From Hypericum androsaemum (Eukaryota > Streptophyta > Magnoliopsida > Malpighiales > Hypericaceae), in contig OZ023197.1 in NCBI GenBank assembly GCA_963995505.1, positions 14,754,475 to 14,818,474 of the forward strand: a stretch of 64,000 nucleotides of DNA, given 5' to 3'. Position numbers and translations under genes: made by a program. Every line of letters begins with the position of its first letter. Positions within the stretch are counted from its first letter, which is position 1. Of this stretch, positions 13,858 to 24,751 are shown one piece after another. A model generated the notes under the pieces. It worked only from the letters and a program-made list of their open reading frames with translations. It was not told the origin of the DNA and ran no database searches.

Positions 13858-14310
13858 TGTTGTTTGTTGGAGTTGGTGTACTTGATTAGGATCTACTTCA
13901 GTCGAGGCAAGTGTTGGACACTTTCTCCGTAAGACGAGATTGCCCCGTATATTTCAGTGCGGTACGGGCTTCGGCAATCGTCCCCAAGATACAACGACTG
14001 TTTAGGGCGTTTCCAAGACCGTTGCACACGTATCTCGAAACTTTCGGGCGAACCCAGGCTGCGCTGGTGCCCTTTCGTGACGGATCTCGCAGCCCTTCGG
14101 CCTTCTGGAAGTCTCCTGGATGTTCCAGCCCGTCGTGCCTCTTCGGTGGCCAACCTGAAGGCGCTCGCAGCTCCTCGTTGCTTCGGTCGCTGCTCAGCTG
14201 CCTCCGGACCCGGTCGCGATGATGCGCACGTGCGAAGTGCCAAGTGCGCCACAAAGTACCCATTGCGACCTGCGTCCAATGCGCCATGCGCACGCGCGCG
14301 TGCTCGTGCG

Positions 14311-14373
<63 letters not shown>

Positions 14374-14572
14374 ACGGTGCGGGCAGCTAGCGGTGGGTCA
14401 GCCTTTGGGTGGTCAACCAAGTTTGAGAGGTAAGGAGTGGAGTTCCTTATAAACAAGGAAATCCTCCTTGCTCTAACCAATGTGGTATTGCACTTTTTCA
14501 TTTCTCTTTTGGGCCTCCACTTTGGGCCTTACCATTTTGGGCTTGCATTGAACTTTCATTCAAAACCCAACA
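13858..14572 (-). repeat. 3' LTR of the complete Copia element (715 bp)
   Basis: It shares its first about 195 bp and last about 130 bp closely with the other LTR (19976-20678), but a central block (about 14056-14150) is unrelated and lacks the TATA box found there. It also carries a GTGCTC hexanucleotide expansion at about 14299-14372, where the other LTR has only two or three units. Confidence 0.92.
14299..14372 (+). repeat. GTGCTC hexanucleotide tandem repeat
   Basis: About twelve GTGCTC units lie in the 3' LTR. They create long illusory frames on both strands (Ala-Arg runs), which are not genes. Confidence 0.92.
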
Positions 14573-15104
14573 ATCCCCTACATGAATGATGATTAATGCA
14601 TGCATACTCTAATCGAAAGTTCTGACATGTTATTATTGCATCGAGATAGGTAGCTTGCACCTTTGAACCTTCTCTAGTAATATGTTATCGGATTTACTCG
14701 CTGCTCGGTGAACGCGATGTTTTGAACCGTCAGCTTTTGGTGTAAACCAAGACAATAACATTTACACAATAATAACCCTAGTATATTTGGGTTCTCACGT
14801 TGTGTCCTTTTCGGCCATAGACCGTATCTTGGATTCATAAGTGTTTTTCCCATTTGAAGCGGCCTCACTTCACACTTACATAGGTGATCTCCTATCAGGA
14901 GTATCCTGCCATACTCCACCTTAATCAAGGTATAGGAATTATTAAAAGCGTAATGCTTAACCTTACCACACTGCTGCAGGCTAACACCTGGGCAGCTTCT
15001 GAGAATGAGATAGGTTCCAGGTGATTAAACTGAACCCTCCATAACTTAGTTTTCTCATTGAACCAAGTTTGTGGGATCTCCACTCATCATGGTTGAGTTA
15101 CCGC
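14573..15104 (-). other. Copia 3' untranslated region
   Basis: About 530 bp between the end of the pol frame and the 3' LTR. It ends at the polypurine tract next to 14572. No coding sequence is visible. Confidence 0.7.
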
Positions 15105-16982
15105 TATGGACGTTCTTTAGTGTGTGGATTTTAATCCCATTCCCCTTACTGCGTTGTACATTTGATCTATATTGATTCCTTTCGTAAAAGGATCAGCTAA
15201 GTTGTCCTTGGACTTTACATAATTAATGGTGATCACCCCACTAGAGATCAACTGTCTAACGGTATTGTGTCTCCGACGGATATGTCGAGACTTTCCGTTG
15301 TGCAATGTACTTTGTGCTCTCCCGATTGCAGATATGCTATCACAATGTATCAATATGGGAGGCACCGGTTTACTCCAGCACGGAATATCCTCTAGGAAGT
15401 TTCTGAGCCATTCAGCTTCTTCCCCAGCTTTGTCTAGTGCTATAAACTCCGACTCTATGGTGGATCGAGCTATGCACGTTTGTTTAGAGGACTTCCAAGA
15501 CACAGTTCCTCCTCCTATGGTGAATACGTATCCACTCGTGAATTTGGAGTCCTTAGTGTCTGATATCCAGTTTGCGTCACTGTATCCTTCTAATACAGCT
15601 GGATATTTAGCATAATGTATGCCATGGCTTATGGTATATTTTAAATACCGTAAAATCCTTTCCAGAGCTAGCCAGTGATCCTTCCCTGGATTACTTATGA
15701 ATCTACTAAGTTTACTAACTGAGTACGCAATATCGGGACGAGTGCAGTTTGTTAAATACATCAAGCTCCCGATAATTTGCGCATACTTCAGTTGCGATAC
15801 TGGGTCCCCTCGATTCTTGGCTAAGTGTAGATTCAAATCTACTGGAGTCTTAACCGGAGGTTTGTCAAAAGCTTCAAACGTTTTGAGCATGCTTTCCACG
15901 TAGTGGGATTGTGTCAAGATAATTTCGTCAGCTTTCCTAAAAAATTATATTCCTAGTATGACGTCTGCCAGACCCATATCTTTCATGTCAAAGTGGTTCC
16001 TTAACATGTTCTTAGTTTTCACAATAACCTCTTTACTGCCAGACCCATATGGATGTTCTTTAGTGTGTAGATTTTAATCCCATTCCCCTTACTGCGTTGT
16101 ACATTTGATCTCTATTGATTCCTTTCGTAAAAGGATCAGCTAAGTTGTACTTGGACTTTACATAATTAATGGTGATCACCCCACTAGAGATCAACTGTCT
16201 AACGGTATTGTGTCTCCGATGGATATGTCGAGACTTTCTGTTGTGCAATGTACTTTGTGCTCTCCCGATTGTAGACATGCTATCACAATGTATCAATACG
16301 GGAGGCACCGGTTTACTCCAGCACGGAATATCCTCTAGGAAGTTTCTGAGCCATTCAGCTTCTTCCCCAACTTTGTCTAGTGCTATAAACTCCGACTGTA
16401 TGGTGGATCAAGCTATGCACGTTTGTTTAGAGGACTTCCAAGACACAGCTCCTCCTCCTATGGTGAATACGTATCCACTAGTGAATTTGGAGTCCTTAGT
16501 GTCTGATATCCAGTTTGCGTCACTGTATCCTTCTAATACAGCTGGATATTTAGCATAATGTATGACATGGCTTATGGTATATTTTAAATACCGTAAAATC
16601 CTTTCCAGAGCTAGCCAGTGATCCTTCCCTGGATTACTTATGAATCTACTAAGTTTACTAACTGAGTACGCAATATCGGGACGAGTGCAGTTTGTTAAAT
16701 ACATCAAGCTCCCGATAATTTACGCATACTTCAGTTGCGATACTAGGTCCCCTCGATTCTTGGCTAAGTGTAGATTCAAATCTACTGGAGTCTTAACCGC
16801 AGGTTTGTCAAAAGCTTCAAACTTCTTGAGCATGCTTTCCACGTAGTGGGATTGTGTCAAGATAATTTCGTCAGCTTTCCTAGAAATTTTTATTCCTAGT
16901 ATGACGTCTGCCAGACCCATATCTTTCATGTCAAAGTGGTTCCTTAACATGTTCTTAGTTTTCACAATAACCTCTTTATTGC
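15105..16982 (-). repeat. Tandem duplication of the pol 3' end (943-bp period)
   Basis: 15105-16039 and 16048-16982 are near-identical direct copies, offset by 943 bp, covering the end of reverse transcriptase and all of RNase H. At the junction (16037-16050) CTGCCAGACCCATAT is a second copy of a word that also occurs inside the unit at about 15966-15980, suggesting repair or template switching. The copies differ by scattered substitutions, so the duplication is not brand new. Confidence 0.92.
15117..15917 (-). pseudogene. Second, open copy of Copia RT-end/RNase H
   Basis: A 266-codon frame starts at Q-S-H-Y-V-E-S and runs through the Copia RT tail and RNase H ([20 protein letters not shown], then [20 protein letters not shown]) to K-S-T-H and a stop. 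It is the more intact of the two tandem copies: the TAA and TGA stops in the other copy are absent here. It is separated from the rest of pol, so it would not be translated with it. Confidence 0.85.
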
Positions 16983-19959
16983 TTCCCATAATTAGTAAGT
17001 CATCTACATAGAGACATACAATTACGTAAGCATCAGGTGTGCCCTTAATGTAAACATATTTATCGCACTCATTGATCTTAAATCCATTTGACAACATTGT
17101 TCTGTCAAATTTCTCGTGCCACTGTTTCGGCGCTTGTTTTAGCCCGTATAGTGACTTGACTAGTCGACATACTTTATGCTCTTGACCGGGAGCCACAAAC
17201 CCTTCAGGTTGCTCCATGTATATCTTCTCTTCCAGTTCTCCATTTAGGAAAGCTGTTTTTACATCCATTTGGTGGATCTCGAGGTTATAGAGTGCTGCAA
17301 CAGCTATGAGTACTCTAATCGATGTGATTCTTATGACCGGTGAATACGTGTCAAAGAAATCATATCCCTCCTTCTGCTTGAACCCCTTAGCTACCAATCG
17401 AGCTTTGTACTTCTCGATTGATCCATCAGCTTTGTATTTCTTTTTTAGGATCCACCTGCATCCCAAAGGTTTGCAGCCCGGTGGGAGATCCACGATTTCC
17501 CACGTGTGGTTTTGCATAATGGATTCTATCTCACTATTGATAGCTTCCTTCCAGAGAGGAGCATCTGGACTGGACAATGCCTCTTGGATTGTCCTGGGTT
17601 CATCTTATAAAGCATAGGTTAGATAGTCCGGACCGAAAGATTTGGTTACCTTCGTCCATTTACTACGTCTAGGTTCCTCATCTTTCTGATTTGACCCTTG
17701 CGTAGTCTCGTGAGCCCTTTTCTTCGGACTTGCTTCCTTTCTTTCCTTATTAGGAAAGCTATCTTCAAAAAATATTACGTTCCTTGATTCTATGACCATT
17801 CCCGTGTTTATCTCAGGGTTTTCAGATTTATGCACCAAGAATCGATAAGCACTACTATTTTGCGCATATTCGATAAAAATGCAATCAATGGTCTTGGGTC
17901 CTATTCTCACCTGTTTAGGCTTAGGTACTTCAACCTTTGCTAGGCACCCCCATACTTTAAGGTAACCGTAGGAAGGCTTCCTTCCTTTCCATAGTTCATA
18001 TGGGGTTTTATCCCTTTTCTTGTGTAGTAATTTGTTTAGAATGTGGTTAGCTGAGAGCACAGCTTCCCCCCACATGTTCTGGGGTAAGCCCGAGCTAATC
18101 AACATAGCGTTCATCATCTCCTTAAGAGTTCGATTTTTGCGTTCAGCTACGCCATTCGATTGAGGTGAGTATGGAGCAGTCATCTGATGAATAATGCCAT
18201 GTTCTTGATAGAGTTCCTCAAACGGAGCTACATATTCTCCTCCTCGACTACTTCGGATCATTTTGATTTTCACACTGAGTTGATTTTCAACCTCATTCTT
18301 ATATCTCTTAAAAGCATCAAGAGCTTCGTCTTTTCCTTTTAAGAGATATACGTAACAGTATCTCGTGTAATCATCGATAAACGTGATGAAGTATTTCTTT
18401 CCGCCTTTAGTTTGCACGTGTTTCATATCGCAAGTGTCCGTATGAATTAACTCTAAAGGCGTAGTACTTCTTTCCACCGAATGGAAAGGTGCGTTGGTCA
18501 TTTTAGCCTCCATACATACTTCATATTTATCGGATGGGTTGAACTCTAGATTCGGTAATAAATTTAAACTTACTAACTTTCTTAGCGAGTTTAGATTTAC
18601 GTGTCCTAATCTACCATGCCATAAACTAGAACACTCGGCCAAGTAAGAAGAAGCGTTAACTTTATTTTCACTGTTAAAGGTGTGATGTACAGTTATTACA
18701 TTCATCTTAAAAAACCTCCTCTCTAGATAACCCTTTCCTATGAATTGACCCGCTTTGGTCAGTACAAACTTATCAGCCTCAAATACAAGCTTAAGACCGG
18801 CTTTGCTTAACAGTGAGCCAGAAACTAAGTTCTTGCGGATGTCCGGGACATGCAGCACATCCTTGAGGGTCAGCTCCTTTCCTGAGGTCAGCTTCAGGAC
18901 CACCTTTCCCAGACCAACGATCTTGGACGTTGCGGAGTTTCCCATGAACAGCTTTCGGCCGGTAATCGGGATATAGTTCGAGAACATCTCCTTGTCCGAG
19001 CAGACGTGGCGGGTAGCTCCAGTGTCCACGAACCACTCTCTCGGATTGTCCACCAGGTTGGCTTCAAACACCACGGCTGACAGATCCATCTGGGACAAGT
19101 CTTCAGCCAGGTTAGCCCTTCCTTGGTCGTCCTTCTTCGGCTGGCGACAGTCCTTAGCCATGTGTCCGGGTTTACCGCAGTTGTAGCAGTCGCCCTTGAT
19201 CTTCTTTTTCTTCTTGGGCTCTTGCTTCTCCTGCTTATCCCCAGACTTCTTCCTCTTCTTGCTACCTTTTCCCTCGGCGAGGTGCACGGTGGTCTCGGGG
19301 TTGGCCTTGCCTTGCTTGACTTCGGACTTTCGGTTGTCTTCCTCGATCCTAAGTCTCACAATCAGGTCTTCTAAGCCCATGTCCTTCCTCTTGTGCTTGA
19401 GGTAGCTCTTGAAGTCCTTCCAGAGCGGGGGGAGCTTCTCGATCATCGCAGCTACTTGGAAGGACTCGCTGAGTTGCATCCCTTCGGCTTGGATCTCGTG
19501 AAGGATCAGCTGCAACTCTTGCACTTGGTCGATGACCTTCTTAGAGTCCACCATCTTGAAGTCGAGGAATCGTCCGACGATGAATTTTTTCGTCCCGGCA
19601 TCCTCCGTTTTGTACTTCTTCTCGAGTGAACTCCACAGCTCCTTAGCGGTCTTAGCTTCCGCGTAGACGTTGTAGAGCGTGTCGTCTAGTCCATTGAGGA
19701 CATAGTTCCGGCATAGGAAGTCGCTGTGACTCCATGCATCGAGGGTGTTGATCTTCTGTTGATCTGCCTCATTTTCTGCCACCTTCGGAGCCTCTTCCTT
19801 CAAGAATCGGACCAGGTTGAGCGTCGTCAGGTAGAACAACATCTTCTGTTGCCGCCTCTTGAATTCGGTACCGTTGAACTTGGCCGGCCTTTCGGCGTGG
19901 ACAGTTCCCGGGACCGCTGGCACTGATGCTGAGCTTGTCGATGCCATCTTCAAGTACAC
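16060..19959 (-). pseudogene. Copia gag-pol polyprotein with three in-frame stops
   Basis: One frame holds gag (from 19959), a CCHC knuckle ([14 protein letters not shown], about 19165-19210), protease ([12 protein letters not shown], about 19030), integrase, reverse transcriptase (YVDDLLIMG, about 17000) and RNase H. Stops interrupt it at about 17605 (TAA), 16720 (TAA) and 16408 (TGA), all in the same frame, so decay has been by substitution. Within integrase, R-S-S-R-G-G-E-Y has Ser where the family has its second catalytic Asp, and the zinc region shows Y-E-V-C where C-x2-C is expected. The frame ends at K-S-T-H. Confidence 0.92.
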
Positions 19960-19975
19960 GATCTCGTTTTACGAT

Positions 19976-20678
19976 TGTTGTTTGTTGGAGTTGGTGTACT
20001 TGATTAGGATCTACTTCAGTCGAGGCAAGTATTGGACACTTTCTCCGTAAGACGAGATTGCCCCGTATATTTCAGTGTGGTACGGGCTTCGGCAATCGTC
20101 CCCAAGATACAATGACTGTTTAGGGCATTTTCAAGATCGTTGCACACATATCTCGAAACTTTCGGGCGAACCCTTATATACCCAGAACTTTCGGATTCTT
20201 TTCTAAGTGAAGAAACGGGGGAGAGAAGAAGACAACTATTGCTAACGAATGCTTATGCAATGAGTTACTGGGATGAGAATTCTGGCAGAGGGGCAGGCCT
20301 ATTTATAGGCTGGAGGAGGCAGGGAGGCAGCCACCTGAAGGCGCTCGCAGCTCCGGCAAAATACTTAAGGCTCCTCCAGCTCCTCGCGACGATGCGCAAG
20401 TGCGCCACAAAGCGCCCATTGCGACCTGCGTCCAATGCACCATGCGCACGTGCGCGTGCTCGTGCTCGTGCTTGGACAGTGCTCGCAGGCAGCTAGCGGT
20501 GGGTCAGCCTTTGGGTGGTCAACCAAGTTTGAGAGGTAAGGAGTGGAGTTCCTTATAAACAAGGAAATCTTCCTTGCTCTAACCAATGTGGTATTGCACT
20601 TTTCCATTTCCTTTTTGGGCCTCCACTTTGGGTCTTACCATTTTGGGCTTGCATTGAACTTTCATTCAAAACCCAACA
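19976..20678 (-). repeat. 5' LTR of the complete Copia element (703 bp), with TATA box
   Basis: The LTR starts TGTTGTTTG and ends CCCAACA on the plus strand. On the minus strand GCCTATAAATAGGC (20297-20310) is a good TATA box, so this is the transcribing LTR. Its middle (about 20174-20330) has no counterpart in the other LTR. Confidence 0.92.
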
Positions 20679-20683
20679 GTATT

Positions 20684-23600
20684 TTCTACCATCTTGAGGT
20701 TAAAAACCCTTCTCATCAGTGCACCTTGTTTGCGGTTTATTTTTGCCCGCCACTGCCTCTACAACAGTTATACCCAAATCAGTGTATGGACTTGACCAAA
20801 AAATTAAGGTTAAGTGGAGGTACTACTTAGGATTTGATTTTTCCAAAGCTTAAGCCTTTCGTCTTTCTCCCTGCTTCGAGCAACACATCATTTTAACGAA
20901 ACAATCTTTACAATTTTGTGTGTTTGGGCCATGTACTCGACGCCATGTCGAACAGCAGATCATCGTAAAGGAAAGGTCAATAGATCAAATCTTCTGAGAC
21001 TTCATCTCAATGGCCACCATTAATGGAAGCTTCTCTTGCTTCTGAATAATTCATTGCGATCGGTCTATTAAGGCCGCAGAAGGTTGGAGGAGACTGGTGC
21101 GTGGATAGTTGGGTAAGGGGAGATTCTGGTTTTAAATTGTTTCAGGGATATAATCAACTTTTAACTAGTGTTTTAAATAATGCGGGGTCTTTTAAAATTT
21201 TAGAGCGATCTCTTACAAATGGTTATGGGATGAAATTGTCATATATCGTGAGGGTGAAATTGTCAAAATACACTGAATGAGCTCATTCTAGGCCCACCAC
21301 ATACGTGGTATGCCTTTTCTTCTCATAAGCTCTTTACAAGCCCAATAACACACTTCTTTTTTTAAACTTGATTTTCATCTTTGCACAAACCAATGTGGTA
21401 CACGGATTTGCCAAAAAAGTAAGTCAAAACTCAATTTTGACCTCTTATTTCTCTTTGTCTCTCTCTCCCGTTTTTCCAACAGATGGAACCCTCCCACCGG
21501 CAAAAATCTTTGCCCTCCTAGAGACCTGCACGAGGGAGCAGCTCGTCCACCTGATTTGCGCAAAGGGCCTACGAGGAACACTCAACACTGAAATAGAAAA
21601 TTGCGGTCCCTCGATCTTCTTCTGCCGGACGAAATTAAAAATCAGTTTCGATGGTTCAACAAAACACAACATTGTAGCTCACATCCTCTTCAAACAAAAA
21701 GAATCTGCATGAAACACACAAACCATGGGTTTTCTTCAACGAAACACAACACCGCTTGTTCCTGCTACTTGTCGCAAGTTGTCAAATGCACCTAACCTTA
21801 ATTCTGTCAACCACAGGTTTTTTTCAATTTTTACAAAAAATGACCTTTTTTTATCCTGGTGAAGATCGGGGTGGCCATCGTTGATTTTCTGGTCGCTTGA
21901 GTCGGTGGTTTTTTGTGATTAATCGTGCTTAATTCATATTTAGGAGCTTAATTCATATTTAGGAGAAAGTGGTGTTCACCTAATAAATTGGTGTTTGCCG
22001 GAGGTTATTGTTCACCAGAAAGATGATCGAAGATGATGATCGAAGGCTAAGGTGAACCAAACAATGGGTATAAAAATTATTTCAAAGATAAATAATAACA
22101 CATTGATCGATGATGTGCGCATGGGACCCGAACGTATAATAAAATCAAACACACGGAACCAAAAAATCATTTACCTAACACTAGGGACCCGATCATAGAT
22201 TTTATCATATGCGAGAGATCTATGAGTAATTTTTATATAATATCCCCGTAATTAATTTATTTTAGTAGACTACAGGTAAATTTCTCCAAAGTTGTCCAAT
22301 TAGAAAAGTTTTTCTGGTTTTGGGTCAATTCCAAAATTGTTTTCAGATTTAAGAATTCTTGGATTTTTCATCCATAACTTGACAAAAAATATCGGATTCC
22401 ATTTTTCTGAATCCATCACTTCTTCTGCGCATTCCTTTTCCGACATACCATCGTCGTCGCTCGAGGAGAAACAGGCCCCTGTTGTTGACCATTGTTGAAG
22501 TGTGGTGGAGAGGAGAGTGAAGTCCCGCCAGCCACCTGAGTTAAGGCCGCCACAGGCGTCACCGATCGCCTAGTCCGATGCTCCTGCCGTCGGTCAAAGC
22601 CTCTTGCCGCCGGCCCTGGTGGTTCCCTGGTTTGGTATTCCCGTTTCTCAATTTGGGTTTCCAATTGGGAATTTTGCTGATTTAGGAATTTGGATGACCT
22701 ATTTGTGAATTTGGTAAAGCAATGATAACCTTTTTGTTAATTGACAGAACTCTCGGTACTAAACATGAAGTTAGGCAGAATTTGTACCATAACTTGCCAG
22801 TGGTCAAAGTTGCAGTTTGGTCCAAACAGGTTGAGTTTGGTAAAATTACAAATTTATTCTTTTTGGGCTTAATTGAGAAGTTGGAAAATGTAAAGATGAT
22901 TAATTCTAAGGTTCGGCTTACTCCTACTTGTATAGATATTCCTAATCTGTATTGAAATTTTCTTAAATGGGAGTTCATTGACTGCCTGTGAATGTGGATA
23001 CATATTATGATATTTGCGAGTTTACTGATTTGGAAAAATAAGGCGATTGAACCGGCGAATCAGGTTAAAAAATAATAAAGAGACTGATTTGATAGTCTTG
23101 GCTGCCGCGTCCCTCCGTCCCACCGCGTTGGGCATAAAAATTTGGAAACTTTTCTAATCAAGTTGATTATGATGGAAGACAATTTGGCTTTCTAAAACTT
23201 AAGAAAGCAAACTGATGATCAAGTTGCTTGTTCGATCTCGTGTCTCATGGTCTCGGGGTATTGTTTATTTGCTTTTGTTTTTACTTTGTTCGACTATTGT
23301 TCATTCTGAGATCTTGTTTCTATTTGTTGGTGCTTGTTGTTGCTGGTGCCACACTTGTTTAGTGGTCTCGTTGAGTTCTGGTTTAGTTTTTTATGCTTTA
23401 GCTTTTGCTTGGATCGACCGCCGCTCGATCTGAGATCTGTTTAGTTCTCGAAACTTTGCTTGTTGGGGCAGGTGGATAGCCTTGCCTTGGTTGAATTTAT
23501 TCGATCTTGGCATTTATTTGAGTGTATCTTGTATGCATTCAAATGCCCACGAGGTTGTGTTTATGACGCAGCCTTGTGATTATTAGCCGTAGCTTGTCTT

Positions 23601-24751
23601 GGCAGCTTTCGCCTTGGAAGTTTGGCTCTCGTAGCTTTTCGTCCGCCCTTCGCTGTCACCCATGTCTCTCTATCTCCACTAGGTTTGGTTTCGTGTTCTG
23701 TTTCAATTTATACTTCCTTTGTTTATGTTTTTCTCTTTCTATTTGTAATCCGTTTTTAAATGTAGGTTTCAGGCCACCCTTCTAAAAAAAATGACAAGTA
23801 CTCCTAAAGGACTTTAATGACCATCCGTCAGGATGCGTCCAATGCGAGGATATTTTTCTACAAAAGGTTATAAAAAATTTACTGTCTAAATAGGTTTCTT
23901 GAAAAAAGTTTTATTATTATGGTATTTTTTTGCTAGATTAGTTGATACGGAATATCACCTTTCTGTTTTGGTGAAATTAATACAAAATGTATTTCACGAC
24001 TACAGTAATATGAATTTTGAAAAATTATACAAAAAAGATAAAGAAGTTTTACAAAAAAAATTCTTGGAGTGTGATGGTCAAAATTTTGCAACTCTTTGTG
24101 GTCATTTGATTTGAACTTAAATTAGTCAACTTGATAAAAAATAATTACCACTTTTTGGGCCCTATTTTGTTTAAAATAAAAATATATTAACCGGTGATTA
24201 ATCGGTCTCACAAGAAGACAGAAGATTTGCATGGGCGACAGAGAGAGAGGGTTGGGAATTCAGATTCGGATTAAGGGCCCAGTGGGCCTGATTCGAAGCG
24301 AGTCAAGGAATCCATCAAAAATGAGGTTGAACCTAAGTCTCAAAGCCCTCCATAACCAAGTCTCTCTCAGGTCTCGGATATTAATGGATAATTTTAAGAA
24401 ATCTTTTATTCAAGAAAAGACACAAATTTTGAGATTTTTTATTTTTGAAGGGAGAAATTTTGAGATTCCAATACCATATAATTTCGTAATGAAAATATAA
24501 ACATAATAAACATTTCATAAGCAGAGAATTCGATACGTAATTGCCTAACTAACAGAAACAATAGTAGTGATTGAGTGCCAATCAACATTTTCAATTGACA
24601 ATATCAAACCAGAATGTATTTGGCAGGTCAAAATGTCACTCCTAAGACAACCATTATACATTGCTAGCCAGCAATTATAGTACTAATCTCTCCTTCTAAA
24701 AACAATTAGAGAACTAATATGCAAGCAAAAAAAAAGTACGAAGCGATTCAA
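20684..24751. other. Gene-poor interval
   Basis: No gene could be supported over 4 kb. 22265-22414 is a diverged copy of 13236-13370. A GC-richer patch (22430-22640) lacks a recognisable frame. 23215-23790 is T/G-rich with a weak A-run at its end (23784-23791), a pattern reminiscent of a LINE 3' untranslated region, but nothing coding supports that. The rest is AT-rich. Confidence 0.55.

Larger units (their letters stand above)
13858..20678 (-). mobile_element. Complete Ty1/Copia retrotransposon with perfect target duplication
   Basis: The element is 6821 bp on the minus strand, bounded by two LTRs and flanked by the 5-bp direct repeat GTATT (13853-13857 and 20679-20683). Next to the left LTR a purine tract reads GTAGGGGAT on the minus strand, a plausible polypurine tract, confirming orientation. 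Inside the right LTR the minus strand continues ATCGTAAAACGAGATCG, which is not the usual initiator-Met primer site. The gag-pol frame (16060-19959) has several stops, and its RNase H end is tandemly duplicated. It is an inactive copy. Confidence 0.95.

Noticed and set aside
13893..14501. Long open frames (Ala-Arg rich, up to 202 codons) on both strands
   Set aside because: They are products of the GTGCTC repeat in a Copia LTR, not genes.
21368..21712. 114-codon frame
   Set aside because: No recognisable family, no splicing context, and it lies in gene-poor repeat-flanked DNA.
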